DNA of 64,000 bases from an uncultured Lachnospiraceae bacterium (GCA_910577015.1 CAJTKU010000002.1:62001-126000), one strand, 5' to 3'. Counted from the stretch's first letter, positions 8,787 to 18,400 are shown. Made by a program: numbers and translations. The notes: generated from the sequence alone by a model not told the origin.

Positions 8787-9956
8787 ATGAGTGCTATGGA
8801 GATTTCGGAAACGATTCGTTATATAGGCGTGGAGGACAGGGATATTGATTTGTTTGAATCACAGTATGTGGTGCCGGAAGGGATTACATACAACTCCTAC
8901 CTTATTTTGGATGAAAAAACAGCTTTGATGGATACAGTGGATTCCAGAAAGACAAAAAACTGGATGGAAAACCTGAAGGCAGAGTTAAAGGACAGGAAGC
9001 CGGATTATCTGGTGATTTCCCATCTGGAGCCGGACCATGCGGGCAGCATCGCAGCAGTTGCAGCGGAGTACCCTGAGATGGCGCTGGTGGGGAATGCAAA
9101 AACTTTTGCCATGCTTCCCCAGTTTTTTGATATAAGCCTTGAAGGGAGGACGCTGGTTGTGGCAGAAGGACAGGAGTTATCTTTAGGCAGCCACACCCTG
9201 CAGTTTTTTATGGCACCCATGGTTCACTGGCCGGAGGTTATGGTGACTTATGAACAGACGGAAAAAGTGCTGTTTTCCGCCGACGGGTTTGGCAGGTTCG
9301 GGATGCCAGAGGACGATGGGAACTGGGCCTGTGAGGCAAGACGTTACTACTTTAACATAGTGGGGAAATACGGGGTGCAGGTGCAGGCGCTTTTGAAAAA
9401 GGCAGCCGCGCTGGATATCCGCAAAATTTGTCCGCTGCATGGGCCTGTACTGGATGAAAACCTCCCCTATTATATTGAAAAATATGACACATGGAGCAGT
9501 TACCGTCCGGAGGATAAGGGCGTATTGATAGCGTATGCTTCCGTGTACGGCAATACGGCAAAGGCAGCGGAAGAGTTGGCAGAGCTGCTTCGGGAAAACG
9601 GGGAAGAGAAGGTGGTGGTATCCGACCTTGCAAGGGAGGATATGGCGGAAGTGATAGAAGACGCATTCCGCTATGACAGGATGGTTCTGGCATCTCCCAC
9701 TTATGACGGAGGACTGTTTCCCTGCATGGAAAGCTTCCTGATGCACCTTAAGTCGAAGGGTTATCAGAAAAGAACGGTCGGCCTGATGGAAAACGGTTCC
9801 TGGGCGCCCATGGCTGCAAAGCAGATGCGTCAGATACTGGAAGGGATGAAAGAAATTACCGTAATAGAGCAGGCAGTGTCCATCCGCTCTTCTTTAAACG
9901 ATAAAAGCAGGGAAGAATTGAAAGCGCTGGCAGAACAAATCGGGGAAGCTTATTGA
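8787..9956 (+). CDS. fprA: Flavodiiron protein (A-type flavoprotein; O2/NO reductase)
   Basis: A 389-residue two-domain enzyme that reduces oxygen to water (or NO to N2O) in anaerobes. The metallo-beta-lactamase-like diiron domain (residues 1-245) shows the ligand set HLEPDH (H79, E81, D83, H84), H147 in VHWPEV, the Asp in SADGFG and the His in CPLHGP. The flavodoxin domain starts near residue 248 with ASVYGNTAKAAE binding FMN. No rubredoxin domain is fused, so electrons come from separate carriers. The start at 8787 has a weak ribosome-binding site; the next ATG is at 8796. It lies 41 bases after the TlpA gene and before a promoter region, as the probable end of that transcript. Confidence 0.93.
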   Translation: MSAMEISETIRYIGVEDRDIDLFESQYVVPEGITYNSYLILDEKTALMDTVDSRKTKNWMENLKAELKDRKPDYLVISHLEPDHAGSIAAVAAEYPEMALVGNAKTFAMLPQFFDISLEGRTLVVAEGQELSLGSHTLQFFMAPMVHWPEVMVTYEQTEKVLFSADGFGRFGMPEDDGNWACEARRYYFNIVGKYGVQVQALLKKAAALDIRKICPLHGPVLDENLPYYIEKYDTWSSYRPEDKGVLIAYASVYGNTAKAAEELAELLRENGEEKVVVSDLAREDMAEVIEDAFRYDRMVLASPTYDGGLFPCMESFLMHLKSKGYQKRTVGLMENGSWAPMAAKQMRQILEGMKEITVIEQAVSIRSSLNDKSREELKALAEQIGEAY

Positions 9957-9982
9957 TTTCACGATTTTATCGAAAAAAATGA

Positions 9983-10011
9983 TTGATTTTTCCTTTTATC
10001 TATTATATGAT
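9983..10011 (+). promoter_or_regulatory. Candidate sigma-A promoter giving a ~200-base leader to the secretion locus
   Basis: TTGATT (9983-9988) and TATGAT (10006-10011) have the ideal 17-base spacer. Transcription would begin near 10018 and run through two hairpins before the first gene at 10221, so the leader may act as an attenuator. The 216-base gap between fprA and the secretion locus holds no reading frame of its own that I can support. Confidence 0.5.
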
Positions 10012-10116
10012 TAGAAACGTGTAGGGGAAAACGGTCATTAGGGCGATGGGTGACTGTTTAGCATCAGGCGAAAGATAAGAAGGAGAACTAACATCATCAT
10101 ATGATGATTTAGACTT

Positions 10117-10147
10117 GCACAAACGTATTGCCGTTTGTGCATTTTTT
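10117..10147 (+). terminator. Rho-independent terminator inside the leader (possible attenuator)
   Basis: A perfect 9-base stem, GCACAAACG (10117-10125) with CGTTTGTGC (10132-10140), has a six-base loop and is followed by ATTTTTTATTT. Just upstream (about 10088-10112) another stem of 12 pairs with one bulged C (CTAA-ATCATCAT / ATGATGATTTAG) abuts it. It either ends the fprA transcript or conditionally stops transcription from the promoter at 9983. Confidence 0.75.
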
Positions 10148-10155
10148 ATTTAACA

Positions 10156-10187
10156 CACTTTACTAAAGTGCATTGAAAAAGTACAAA
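10156..10187 (+). promoter_or_regulatory. Palindrome overlapping a second candidate promoter
   Basis: CACTTTACTAAAGTG (10156-10170) is a perfect 7+1+7 inverted repeat. TTTACT inside it and TACAAA at 10182-10187 are 17 bases apart and would form a weak promoter starting downstream of the terminator. A repressor bound to the palindrome would cover the -35. No matching regulator is identified. Confidence 0.4.
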
Positions 10188-10220
10188 AAAGAGAAATGCA
10201 ACGAGGAAATGAGGGATAAG

Positions 10221-11117
10221 ATGAAAAAGAAAACACTGGCAGCAATAATTATTCTTGTGGGTCTTGTATTGCCGATATACGCGGCGGCAGATGATGTTTC
10301 CGGCAATGCAGGGGAAACAGAAAGCATGGTTTCATCAGGCGATTTTTCGGTTCAGGACTATTATGATATTCTGCTGGCGGAAAAAGCGGGGCAGCAGCAA
10401 TATAACATTTACAAAAACCAGCTTCAGGCCCAGCTTTTGGAACTAAAACTGACGTATTTGTCAGAATTGGAAAAGGAGTGGGCGCAAAAGTGCGGGGCGG
10501 AGGAGAAAAAACTGGAAATGGGATATACCATTCCCGTTGCGGTTAAAGAGGCAGAAGGGCAGCATGCGGCAGTGCTTCTGGAAATAGAGTCTGTCCGGGA
10601 GAAACAGGAGTTTTACATGGAAGCGATAGCCTTATACGGAGGTGTTTATCAGGAGGTTATTGTTTCGGAGGAATGCGGGCCCCTGACAGATGATTATACA
10701 GAATTGTTTCTGGAAGGAAGTGCGCAGAGACTATATTATGAACAGCAGATTTTGGGGTACGAAGCAGCGTTGTTAAATGCTGCGGGAAATGCAGAAGAAA
10801 TTAATGTCCTGCAAAAACAGTTACAGTTAGCCATGATAGAAAAAACGCAGTATGAAATAAATATGGAATTGTATGTAAAGGAACTGCAATTGCAATACAG
10901 GGATATAGAGAGAGAGATTGCCGACAAAGACAACAAAATCACGGTTGCGGAGATGAAAGTCAATAATGCGGCTCTGTTGTATGAGAAGGGAAAAATCTCG
11001 GAGCTGGAACTGACCGAATTGAAAAATGAACTCCATAGACTGCAATATGAACGGGCAGAACTGCTTTATGAAGCCAAGGACATTTGTTACAGGTTGAACC
11101 ATGGTATAAAAGAATAA
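10221..11117 (+). CDS. Secreted TolC-like coiled-coil protein of the type I secretion locus
   Basis: A 298-residue protein with a Sec signal peptide (residues 1-23, hydrophobic core AIIILVGLVLPIY, cleavage near YAAA/DD) and then almost only long amphipathic helices rich in Glu, Gln and Leu. The last 50 residues (YEKGKISELELTELKNEL, then an ERAELLYEAKDICYRLN-type end) follow the TolC/OEP family pattern of a YxxG turn, an S-x-L-E-L step and a final helix. It is about two thirds the length of TolC and lacks an obvious beta-barrel. The ATG at 10221 has GAGGG upstream and places the signal peptide at the N-terminus; a longer TTG start at 10173 is unlikely. As first gene of the locus it could form a conduit or wall-spanning extension for HlyD. 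TolC homology is my reading of the pattern, not a search result. Confidence 0.7.
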   Translation: MKKKTLAAIIILVGLVLPIYAAADDVSGNAGETESMVSSGDFSVQDYYDILLAEKAGQQQYNIYKNQLQAQLLELKLTYLSELEKEWAQKCGAEEKKLEMGYTIPVAVKEAEGQHAAVLLEIESVREKQEFYMEAIALYGGVYQEVIVSEECGPLTDDYTELFLEGSAQRLYYEQQILGYEAALLNAAGNAEEINVLQKQLQLAMIEKTQYEINMELYVKELQLQYRDIEREIADKDNKITVAEMKVNNAALLYEKGKISELELTELKNELHRLQYERAELLYEAKDICYRLNHGIKE

Positions 11118-11199
11118 AAGCTAAGGGAATGAACAGAAGGCTGCAAATAAGGGGAAGTACGGAAAATAGTTTTTATAAGGGTGAAAAGGAGATTGAAAA

Positions 11200-12084
11200 A
11201 TGAGTGACTTTATCAACAATTTAAGCAAAAACGGACATGAGGAAAAGCTACGGGTGGTTTTGCAGATGGATAACTACAGCATTGCTATTGAGGGAGGAAT
11301 AGTCCATGTTGCTTTTCCCAACCTGACCGAATCCACGGGGGATTGTATGGGAGACGTCATTCCGGGAGGACTGGAATACATAACAATAAAAAACATTACC
11401 ATGATGAAGTACTGTGGACATACAACCAGATTCGGTTTTACCAAAGATAACAGCGACTTGTATTGCACTGTAAACAGTATTATCGATGGCCATGTTGTCG
11501 GGGTGGCAGAAAGCGCATATGACGAACCGTCGGGAAAGCCCATGTGCGGCACGGCAGCTACGCTGTCGTCCATAATTGAGATATTGTTCAGGAGTACGGA
11601 AGCAGAATCAAAGTATGTTAACGGTAAGTGTCAAGTGATAAATTTAAGGAATTACAACGGTGAAATCTTTGGGACGGGATACAGGATGAATGATTATATT
11701 GCGGTGGAAATGGAAGCTTCGGATGAAGTTTACTGGTATTACGGGGGACAGCCATCATAAAGGAAAAGCAGGGATGAACTTTTCGGATATTATGGGGAGG
11801 CGTCGTCGGTAAAGGTAAGGGGCTGCGTGGACCCGCTTGTGTTTGACATGGGAAACGACGGGTTTGACATAAAGCCGCTTGCGGAGGGAACGCATTTTGA
11901 CATGGACGGGGACGGGTTTGCGGAGAAGGCCAACTGGAGCACAAAGGACGGCTTTCCTACGCTGGGTGTGAATGACATCTTAGGAAACAATAAACTTGAA
12001 ACAAAATCCGGGGCAGGAAATAAAAAAATCCGCCAAAATATAAAACGTTCCAGTTCTGTTATGGAGGATGGAACGGCAGCATGA
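11200..12084 (+). pseudogene. Truncated RTX protein copy 1 (N-terminal domain + start of self-processing module)
   Basis: A first, degenerate copy of the N-terminus of the giant RTX gene. Bases 11200-11760 encode 186 residues (start MSDFINNLSKN behind AAAAGGAG) that match the first 190 or so residues of the full copy at 15446. A TAA at 11758-11760 then interrupts the frame. In the same frame 11761-12084 continues with DELFGYYGEASS, VDPLVFDMGNDGFD and the first EF-hand-like loop, before diverging after GFPTLGVN into unrelated sequence and stopping. Relative to the other copies about 70 residues are lost around the stop. The 186-residue product could still be made; the second part lacks a clear start. 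It is directly followed by lipoprotein copy 1. Confidence 0.8.
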
Positions 12085-12182
12085 TATGTTAAGATAGCGG
12101 AATAAGATAAAGACAGGGACTGCATGTTTTAAAAGATGTGTAAAAGGGCATTGCAAATAAAAAAGAAGGGGAGCATTCATTA

Positions 12183-13247
12183 ATGAACAGCAAAATAAAA
12201 AGAATCATCGGTATCCTGCTGGTGGCACTCATAATGACCTGTACGGCAGGTGGATGCGCTGACAGGGAAAACATACCCATTGCTTCCGGCACAGGGGATG
12301 CCGCCGGGACGACGGAAACCCTGCCAAGTAAGGACGGGGAAGGAAACACGGCAGACATGCCGGGTACAGGGGAGTGCCCGGAGGGTTATGTCTACGATTA
12401 TCAGGTGAGTATGGAACCCATCCCGGAGGAAATCGCGGCGCTGGGGGGGCCCTGTGAGGGAACCATCCATGCCTTTCCGTCCCGGATAGGGATGGCGCTG
12501 ACGGAACTGGAGATGGAGAAGGACCCGGTGCTGAAGGCGGAGGTGGAGAAGAGAATCCCGGAAATAGAAGCTGCCCTTGAGGAGGAGATAGGCGGGGAGT
12601 TTGTGGTAGATGGGGTGATTCTGTTGGATAATCTGGGGTGGTATTTTTTCTGTACGGAGGTCGAAACAGGATACCAGTTTGATTTAAGTTATGCAAACAA
12701 GGAATACGACGCACAGAAAAATAACAGGACATCCACTGAAAATATAATTAATACAAAAGAGTATTACAAGGCAAAAGAAAGCATTGCACTGAGTGAGGAA
12801 TTAATTCCGCTTGTAAGGGAGATATATCCTGACGGTGACATAAAGATACAAAAACAGGGCGGGGTTGATGTGACGGAAATATTCGTTTCACAGTACACGG
12901 AGGCAGAAGTGGATAAATGTCTGGAACAGGAAAAGCTGTTAATGCTGTGGGAGGCGCTGCAGGCATATGATAATACGGTCTATTATAACGTAAGCCTGAC
13001 GTTTTATCCCCCGGAATACCAGAGAATTATTGAAGAAAAATATGATACTTTTATCCGATTCGATTTTGGACAAACGTTTGATGTAAATACCATAAGCCGT
13101 CTGGGAGAAAATGGAGAAGTAATAAGCTGTTTCAGGTATTTAGGAATAAAAGCTGAAAAGGATGAGGAGAACCTGGATGGGTTATTGCAGGAATACAGGG
13201 AAGGAAACTTAGACAGGGAGCTTGTATGGAAGTACTGGATAATCTGA
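12183..13247 (+). CDS. Lipoprotein of the RTX cassette, copy 1
   Basis: A 354-residue predicted lipoprotein with a signal peptide and a lipobox-like AGGC at C25, followed by a Gly/Thr/Glu linker (about residues 26-70). The rest is soluble and acidic, with one stretch FYPPEYQRIIEEK shared with copy 2. I recognise no enzymatic motif. It ends 22 bases before the second RTX N-terminal gene, with AGGAGG between them, so the two are co-translated neighbours. Its paralogue at 14359 is nearly identical over most of its length, diverging mainly in about the last 70 residues. By position it resembles FrpD, the lipoprotein encoded just upstream of FrpC in Neisseria; that parallel is organisational, and I cannot claim sequence homology. 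Confidence 0.8.
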   Translation: MNSKIKRIIGILLVALIMTCTAGGCADRENIPIASGTGDAAGTTETLPSKDGEGNTADMPGTGECPEGYVYDYQVSMEPIPEEIAALGGPCEGTIHAFPSRIGMALTELEMEKDPVLKAEVEKRIPEIEAALEEEIGGEFVVDGVILLDNLGWYFFCTEVETGYQFDLSYANKEYDAQKNNRTSTENIINTKEYYKAKESIALSEELIPLVREIYPDGDIKIQKQGGVDVTEIFVSQYTEAEVDKCLEQEKLLMLWEALQAYDNTVYYNVSLTFYPPEYQRIIEEKYDTFIRFDFGQTFDVNTISRLGENGEVISCFRYLGIKAEKDEENLDGLLQEYREGNLDRELVWKYWII

Positions 13248-13269
13248 AAACCAAACAGGAGGATAAAAA

Positions 13270-14268
13270 ATGAGTGACTTTATGAATAACCCAAGTAAGG
13301 AAGAATTAATCAATAATCTCAACATAGTCTTAGAGATGGAATCCTATAAAGCAGGCGGATGTGATGTGTCTATAGTAGACGGAGAAGTTTTTTATTTTGA
13401 TGATAAAGGAAATCAAAACATAATCGGCACCCTCCCCAACCTAGCCGAAACCAACCAGTACTTCTTCGGCGACACCATCCCCGAAGGAGTGGAATACATA
13501 ACGATAGACGGTATCACCATGATGACCTACTACGGAACCCTGATTGGATGTGGCCGCGTGGATGAAGGATTTGAGAAACATTGTTACACAATGAACGGCT
13601 TCATCAATGATGACACCATCTCGAGAGCGGGAAACATGGTGGCAGGACCCATATATGGAAAGGTATCCACGGCTTCAGCATCACTGGAAATGCTGTTCAG
13701 GAGCAGGGATAAGACGCTGAATTATGACAACATTATCGGACAGCTTGCAAATTTAAGGAATTTCAGCGGCGGAACCTACGGGACAGGGTATCTGATTCAT
13801 GATTACATTGAAGTGCTTTCCTTTGCAACAGGAAGGAAGCTGACGGAAACGGCACTGGTCGAAATGGAAATAAACGGCAGTGTCATCATAGAGTTTGCCC
13901 GGGAAAAGGATGAAGACGTCAAGGTGGAATGGGCGGAAGGAAGCGGTGGGGAAGACAGCGCATCCGTCATCACCATGGACGACCTTGTCACGGAGGAGTT
14001 TTTTGAAGAACTGGAAAAAGCATACCCGGGCATGCGGGACACTTTAGCGGAATGCCTTAGTGATGCGGACATGGAAACACTGGATGAACTTTTCGGGTAT
14101 TACGGGGAAGCGTCCTCTGCAAGGGTGAACCTTGACCCGCTTGTGTTTGACATGGGGAATGGTAAACCTGGAACATTATCCAGGGAAAAATTAAAAAAAT
14201 TCACCCGAATAGGAAATGTTCCAGTTCTGTTATGGAGAATGGAATGGCAGCATGATATGTTAAGGTAG
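13270..14268 (+). CDS. Truncated RTX protein copy 2 (N-terminal domain ending at the Asp-Pro site)
   Basis: A 332-residue uninterrupted frame matching the first about 300 residues of the giant RTX protein (start MSDFMNNPSKEEL behind AGGAGG). It includes the variable central part and the conserved end LDELFGYYGEASS and LDPLVFDMGN. Directly after this motif, the first residues of the self-processing module, it diverges into about 35 residues (GKPGTLSREK and on) unrelated to the full copy. No EF-hand loops, RTX repeats or secretion C-terminus remain, so it cannot leave by the type I route in the usual way. It may be a remnant of tandem duplication or a deliberate short form. The frame is otherwise intact, which argues against long neutral decay. 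Confidence 0.75.
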   Translation: MSDFMNNPSKEELINNLNIVLEMESYKAGGCDVSIVDGEVFYFDDKGNQNIIGTLPNLAETNQYFFGDTIPEGVEYITIDGITMMTYYGTLIGCGRVDEGFEKHCYTMNGFINDDTISRAGNMVAGPIYGKVSTASASLEMLFRSRDKTLNYDNIIGQLANLRNFSGGTYGTGYLIHDYIEVLSFATGRKLTETALVEMEINGSVIIEFAREKDEDVKVEWAEGSGGEDSASVITMDDLVTEEFFEELEKAYPGMRDTLAECLSDADMETLDELFGYYGEASSARVNLDPLVFDMGNGKPGTLSREKLKKFTRIGNVPVLLWRMEWQHDMLR

Positions 14269-14358
14269 CGGCATAAGATATAGACAGGGGCTGTATGCCA
14301 TAAAAGATGTGTAAAAAGGGCATAGCAAATAAAAAAAGAAGAAGGGGAGCATTCAACA

Positions 14359-15423
14359 ATGAAAGGCAAAATAAAAAGAATCATCAGTATCCTGCTGGTG
14401 GCACTCATAATGACCTGTGCGGCAGGCGGATGCGCTGACAGGGAGAACGTACCCATTGCTTCCGGCACAGGGGATGCCGCCGGGACGACGGAAAACCTGC
14501 CAAGTAAGGACGGGGAAGGAAACACGGCAGACATGCCGGGTACAGGGGAGTGCCCGGAGGGTTATGTATACGATTATCAGGTAAGTATGGAACCCATTCC
14601 TGAGGAAATCGCAGCGCTTGGTGGCCCGTGTGAGGGAACCATCCATGCTTTTCCATCAAGGATAGGGATGGCGCTGACGGAACTGGAGATGGAGCAGGAC
14701 CCTGTGCTGAAGGCGGAGGTGGAGAAGAGAATCCCGGAAATAGAAGCAGCCCTTGAGGAAGAAATAGGCGGGGAGTTTGTGGTGGACGGGGTGATTCTGT
14801 TGGATGACCTGGGGTGGTATTTTTTTTGTACGGAGGTCGAAACAGGATACCAGTTTGATTTAAGTTATGCAAACAAGGAATACGACGCACAGAAAAATAA
14901 CAGGACATCCACTGAAAATATAATTAATACAAAAGAGTATTACAAGGCAAAAGAAAGCATTGCACTGAGTGAGGAATTAATTCCGCTTGTAAGGGAGATA
15001 TATCCTGACGGTGACATAAAGATACAAAAACAGGGCGGGGTTGATGTGACGGAAATATTCGTTTCACAGTACACGGAGGCAGAAGTGGATAAATGTCTGG
15101 AACAGGAAAAGCTGTTAATGCTTTGGGAGGCGTTGCAGGCATATGATAACACGGTCTCTTATAACGTAAGCCTGACGTTTTATCCCCCGGAATACCAGAG
15201 GATTATAGAAGAAAAGAACAATACATTTATCCGATATGATTTTGGAAAAATATTTAATGTGAAGACTGCAAGCAGTCTGGGAAAAAATGGAGAAGTAATA
15301 AGCTGTTTCAGGTATTTAGGAACTACAGATGAAAAGGATGTGGAGAACCTGGATGGGTTATTGCAGGAATACAGGGAAGGAAACTTAAACAGGGAGTTAG
15401 TATGGAAGTACTGGATAATCTAA
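14359..15423 (+). CDS. Lipoprotein of the RTX cassette, copy 2
   Basis: A 354-residue paralogue of the lipoprotein at 12183 with the same length, signal peptide, AGGC lipobox (C25) and linker. Differences are scattered single residues plus a more divergent stretch from about residue 285 (for example KNNTFIRYDFGKIFNVKTASS). GAAGGGGAG lies upstream of the ATG. It stops 22 bases before the full-length RTX gene. The untranslated stretch of roughly 150 bases in front of it is also duplicated from the stretch in front of copy 1, showing that the unit duplicated is RTX N-terminus plus spacer plus lipoprotein. No function is assigned; a role as cell-surface partner or anchor of the secreted RTX protein is inference from position. 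Confidence 0.8.
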   Translation: MKGKIKRIISILLVALIMTCAAGGCADRENVPIASGTGDAAGTTENLPSKDGEGNTADMPGTGECPEGYVYDYQVSMEPIPEEIAALGGPCEGTIHAFPSRIGMALTELEMEQDPVLKAEVEKRIPEIEAALEEEIGGEFVVDGVILLDDLGWYFFCTEVETGYQFDLSYANKEYDAQKNNRTSTENIINTKEYYKAKESIALSEELIPLVREIYPDGDIKIQKQGGVDVTEIFVSQYTEAEVDKCLEQEKLLMLWEALQAYDNTVSYNVSLTFYPPEYQRIIEEKNNTFIRYDFGKIFNVKTASSLGKNGEVISCFRYLGTTDEKDVENLDGLLQEYREGNLNRELVWKYWII

Positions 15424-15445
15424 AAACCAAACAGGAGGATAAAAA

Positions 15446-18400
15446 ATGAGTGAATTTATTAATAACCCAAGTAAGGAAGAATTAATCAATACTCTTAACA
15501 TAGTCTTAGAGATGGAATCCTATAAAGCAGGCGGATGTGATGTGTCTATATCAAACGGCATGGTTTATTATACTAATGATGACGGGGTCAAAAACATAAT
15601 AGGCACCCTCCCCAACCTAGCCGAAACCACCCAGTACCTCTTCGGAGACACCGTCCCCGAAGGAGTGGAGTACATAACCATGAACGGCATAACCATGATG
15701 ACATACTACTCAAACCTGATTGACTGCGGATACATGGATAAAGGATGGGAGGAGTACGAATACACCTTTAACAGCGTCATCCATAACGACGTAGTGGGGG
15801 CGGTAGGAAGCACGGCCGACAGGCTGGTGGACAAGCCCATATACGGTACGGTGTCCACTGCATCGGCATCGCTGGAAATGCTGTTGAGGGGAAAGGATAA
15901 GACGCTGAATTATGACAACATCATAGGATTGCTGGCAAATCTGTGGAACTTTACCGGTGGAACCCTTGGCTTCGGGGATGTGGTTAACGTTTTTGCCAAT
16001 GCGGGAACCCGGACGGCCGAGAAAAGTATTACGCAGGTTGCCCTGGCAGAACTGGAGATAAACGACGGCATCATCCTGGAGTTTGCCCTTAAGAAGGACG
16101 ACACCGTCACGATTACATGGGCGGAAGGAAACGGGGAATCCGGCACATCCGTCATCACGATGAATGACCTGATGACGGAAGATTTTTATGACGAACTGGA
16201 AAAGATATACCCGGAAATGAGGGAAACCCTGGCAGAGAATTTCGATGATGCGACACTGGCGGAACTGGATGAACTATTCGGGTATTACGGGGAGGCATCC
16301 TCGGCACGGGTAAACATTGACCCGCTTGTGTTTGACATGGGAAACGACGGGTTTGACATAAAGCCGCTTGCGGAGGGAACGCATTTTGACATGGACGGGG
16401 ACGGCTTTGCGGAGAAGACCAACTGGAGCACGAAGGACGGCTTCCTTGCGCTGGATGTGAACGGGGACGGCGTCATCAATGACGGAAGCGAGCTGTTCGG
16501 GGATCGGACATACCTTGCATCCGGGAGGAAGGCGAAGGACGGTTTTGAAGCCCTGGCGCAGTATGATTCCAACCATGACGGCGTCATCAATGAAGAAGAC
16601 GAAGTGTACGGGCGCCTGCTTATCTGGCAGGACGCGGACGGGGACGGCATTTCGGGAAACGGGGAGCTTAAGACCCTGTCCGAGGCAGGGATTAAGGAAA
16701 TCCGGTTAAACCGCGACAGCAGCACGCCCTATGCCGGCGGGGAAGAAACGCTGGCGGGAACCGCCGCCTTTGTATGGGAAGACGGCAGCGAGGGGAAGTA
16801 TGGGGAGTTCTGGCTTGCCAGGAAGCCCTATGACACCGTGGACAGGACGGATGCCGAAATCCCGGAGGAGTTAAGGGATTATCCCGATATAAGGAGCTTT
16901 GGGAAAATGAGTTCCCTGCCCGCGGCGATGGCGTCGGACGGGACAGGCGCCCTGAAGGCGCTGGTGGATTCCTTTTCAGCGTCAACGGACATAAAGGAAA
17001 AGAAGGGGCTGGTGGAACAAATACTCCATTTCCTGTGCCATACGGATGAAATGGCAGCAGACAGCCGCGGTGGAAACATGAATGCAAAAAACCTTGCGGT
17101 CGTGGAAACCGTGATGGGGACAAGCTTTTACGGGCAGAACGGCGCCTCCCCCAATTCATTGGCGGCGCCCATGCTGGAGGACATATATGCCCGTCTGGTA
17201 GATATGTATTATGTCCAATTGGCAGGGCAGACAACACTGAAAGCGTTTATGCCTTTGCTGGTGTTTATGAAGGATGGGGAGGGCAGGATAAGCGTCGTGA
17301 CGGAGGTTTTTGACGGCATTGTCTCACGGTATCTGGATACGGAGGAGGGAAAATGTGCCCTTCAGGACATGGCGTTATACTTAAAAAGCCTATGTGCCGG
17401 GGGAATAGAGGGATATGATGATTTCCGGATTGGTTTTGCCGAAAGGGGAGGAAGCGGGCTTGAACTGATTGCAGGCGCAACGAATGATGTGATGCTTGCA
17501 AAGGGGGAAGCAGTCCTGTATGGAAGCGCCGGGGCTGATTTCATGGCCGGTGACGGGGAAAACAACACCATCAATGGAAATGGCGGGGACGACCTCCTGT
17601 TTGGGGGAAAAGGGGATGACACCTTAAGCGGCGGAGCAGGAAAAGACACGTATTACATTGGCTTAGAAGACGGAAACGACACGATAAACAACTTTGACAC
17701 CTCGGCAGGCAGGAAGGAAGACCGAATCGTATTCGGAGAGGGAATCCATGCGGAGGACATTGAGGTAAAGAGGAGCGGTAACGACATGGTGCTGCTGAAC
17801 CGGAGGACGGGGCAGGAGACGACGGTTTATAACTGTTATTATAAGGACTACTACGGAAACTCCCATTATGCGCTTGAAAAAGTGGAATTTGCGGACGGTA
17901 CGGTGTGGGACCTTGCCGCATTGAAGGCCGTGCAGGGAAGGATAGAAGGGACGGACGGCAATGACTCCCTTCAGGGCTATGGCCTTGCCTATGCCTACGA
18001 GGCGGACGAAACCTTCCACGGGTATGGCGGGGATGACACCATTAATGCCGGTGACGGAAACGACACGGTTTACGGAGACGAAGGAAACGACAGGCTCTAC
18101 GGAGGGAATGGAAACGATACCCTTTACGGCGGCGACGGCGACGACCTTCTTAGCGGTGAGAACGGTGACGACATTTTAATCGGGGGAGCCGGAAACGACA
18201 CTCTGAGCGGAGGAAGCGGTGCGGATACCTACTACATCGGATTGGAAGACGGAAACGACACGATAAACAACTATGACACCTCTCCCGACAGGAAGGAAGA
18301 CCGAATCGTGTTCGGAGAGGGAATCCATGCGGAGGACATCGAGGTAAAGAGGAACGGTAACGACATGGTGTTCCTGAACCGGAGGACGGGGCAGGAAACA

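Larger units (their letters stand above)
11200..15423 (+). repeat. Tandem duplication: two cassettes of [RTX N-terminus + spacer + lipoprotein]
   Basis: Unit A (11200-13247) and unit B (13270-15423) share the same order, spacing and most sequence, and a third RTX N-terminus follows at 15446. The junctions before the second and third RTX starts are nearly identical (ACCAAACAGGAGGATAAAAA just before each ATG). The two truncated RTX parts end at different points after the shared Asp-Pro motif, so they were shortened separately. Confidence 0.85.

Noticed and set aside
10012..10150. Fluoride or cyclic-di-GMP riboswitch upstream of the secretion locus
   Set aside because: A GGGCGATGGG stretch and two hairpins drew attention, but I could not align the conserved core or tetraloop-receptor parts of either class, so it is left as an unassigned leader.
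11200..15423. Polymorphic toxin-immunity cassettes
   Set aside because: The stubs share the N-terminal rather than a variable C-terminal toxin part, and the intervening genes are signal-peptide lipoproteins, not small cytoplasmic immunity proteins.
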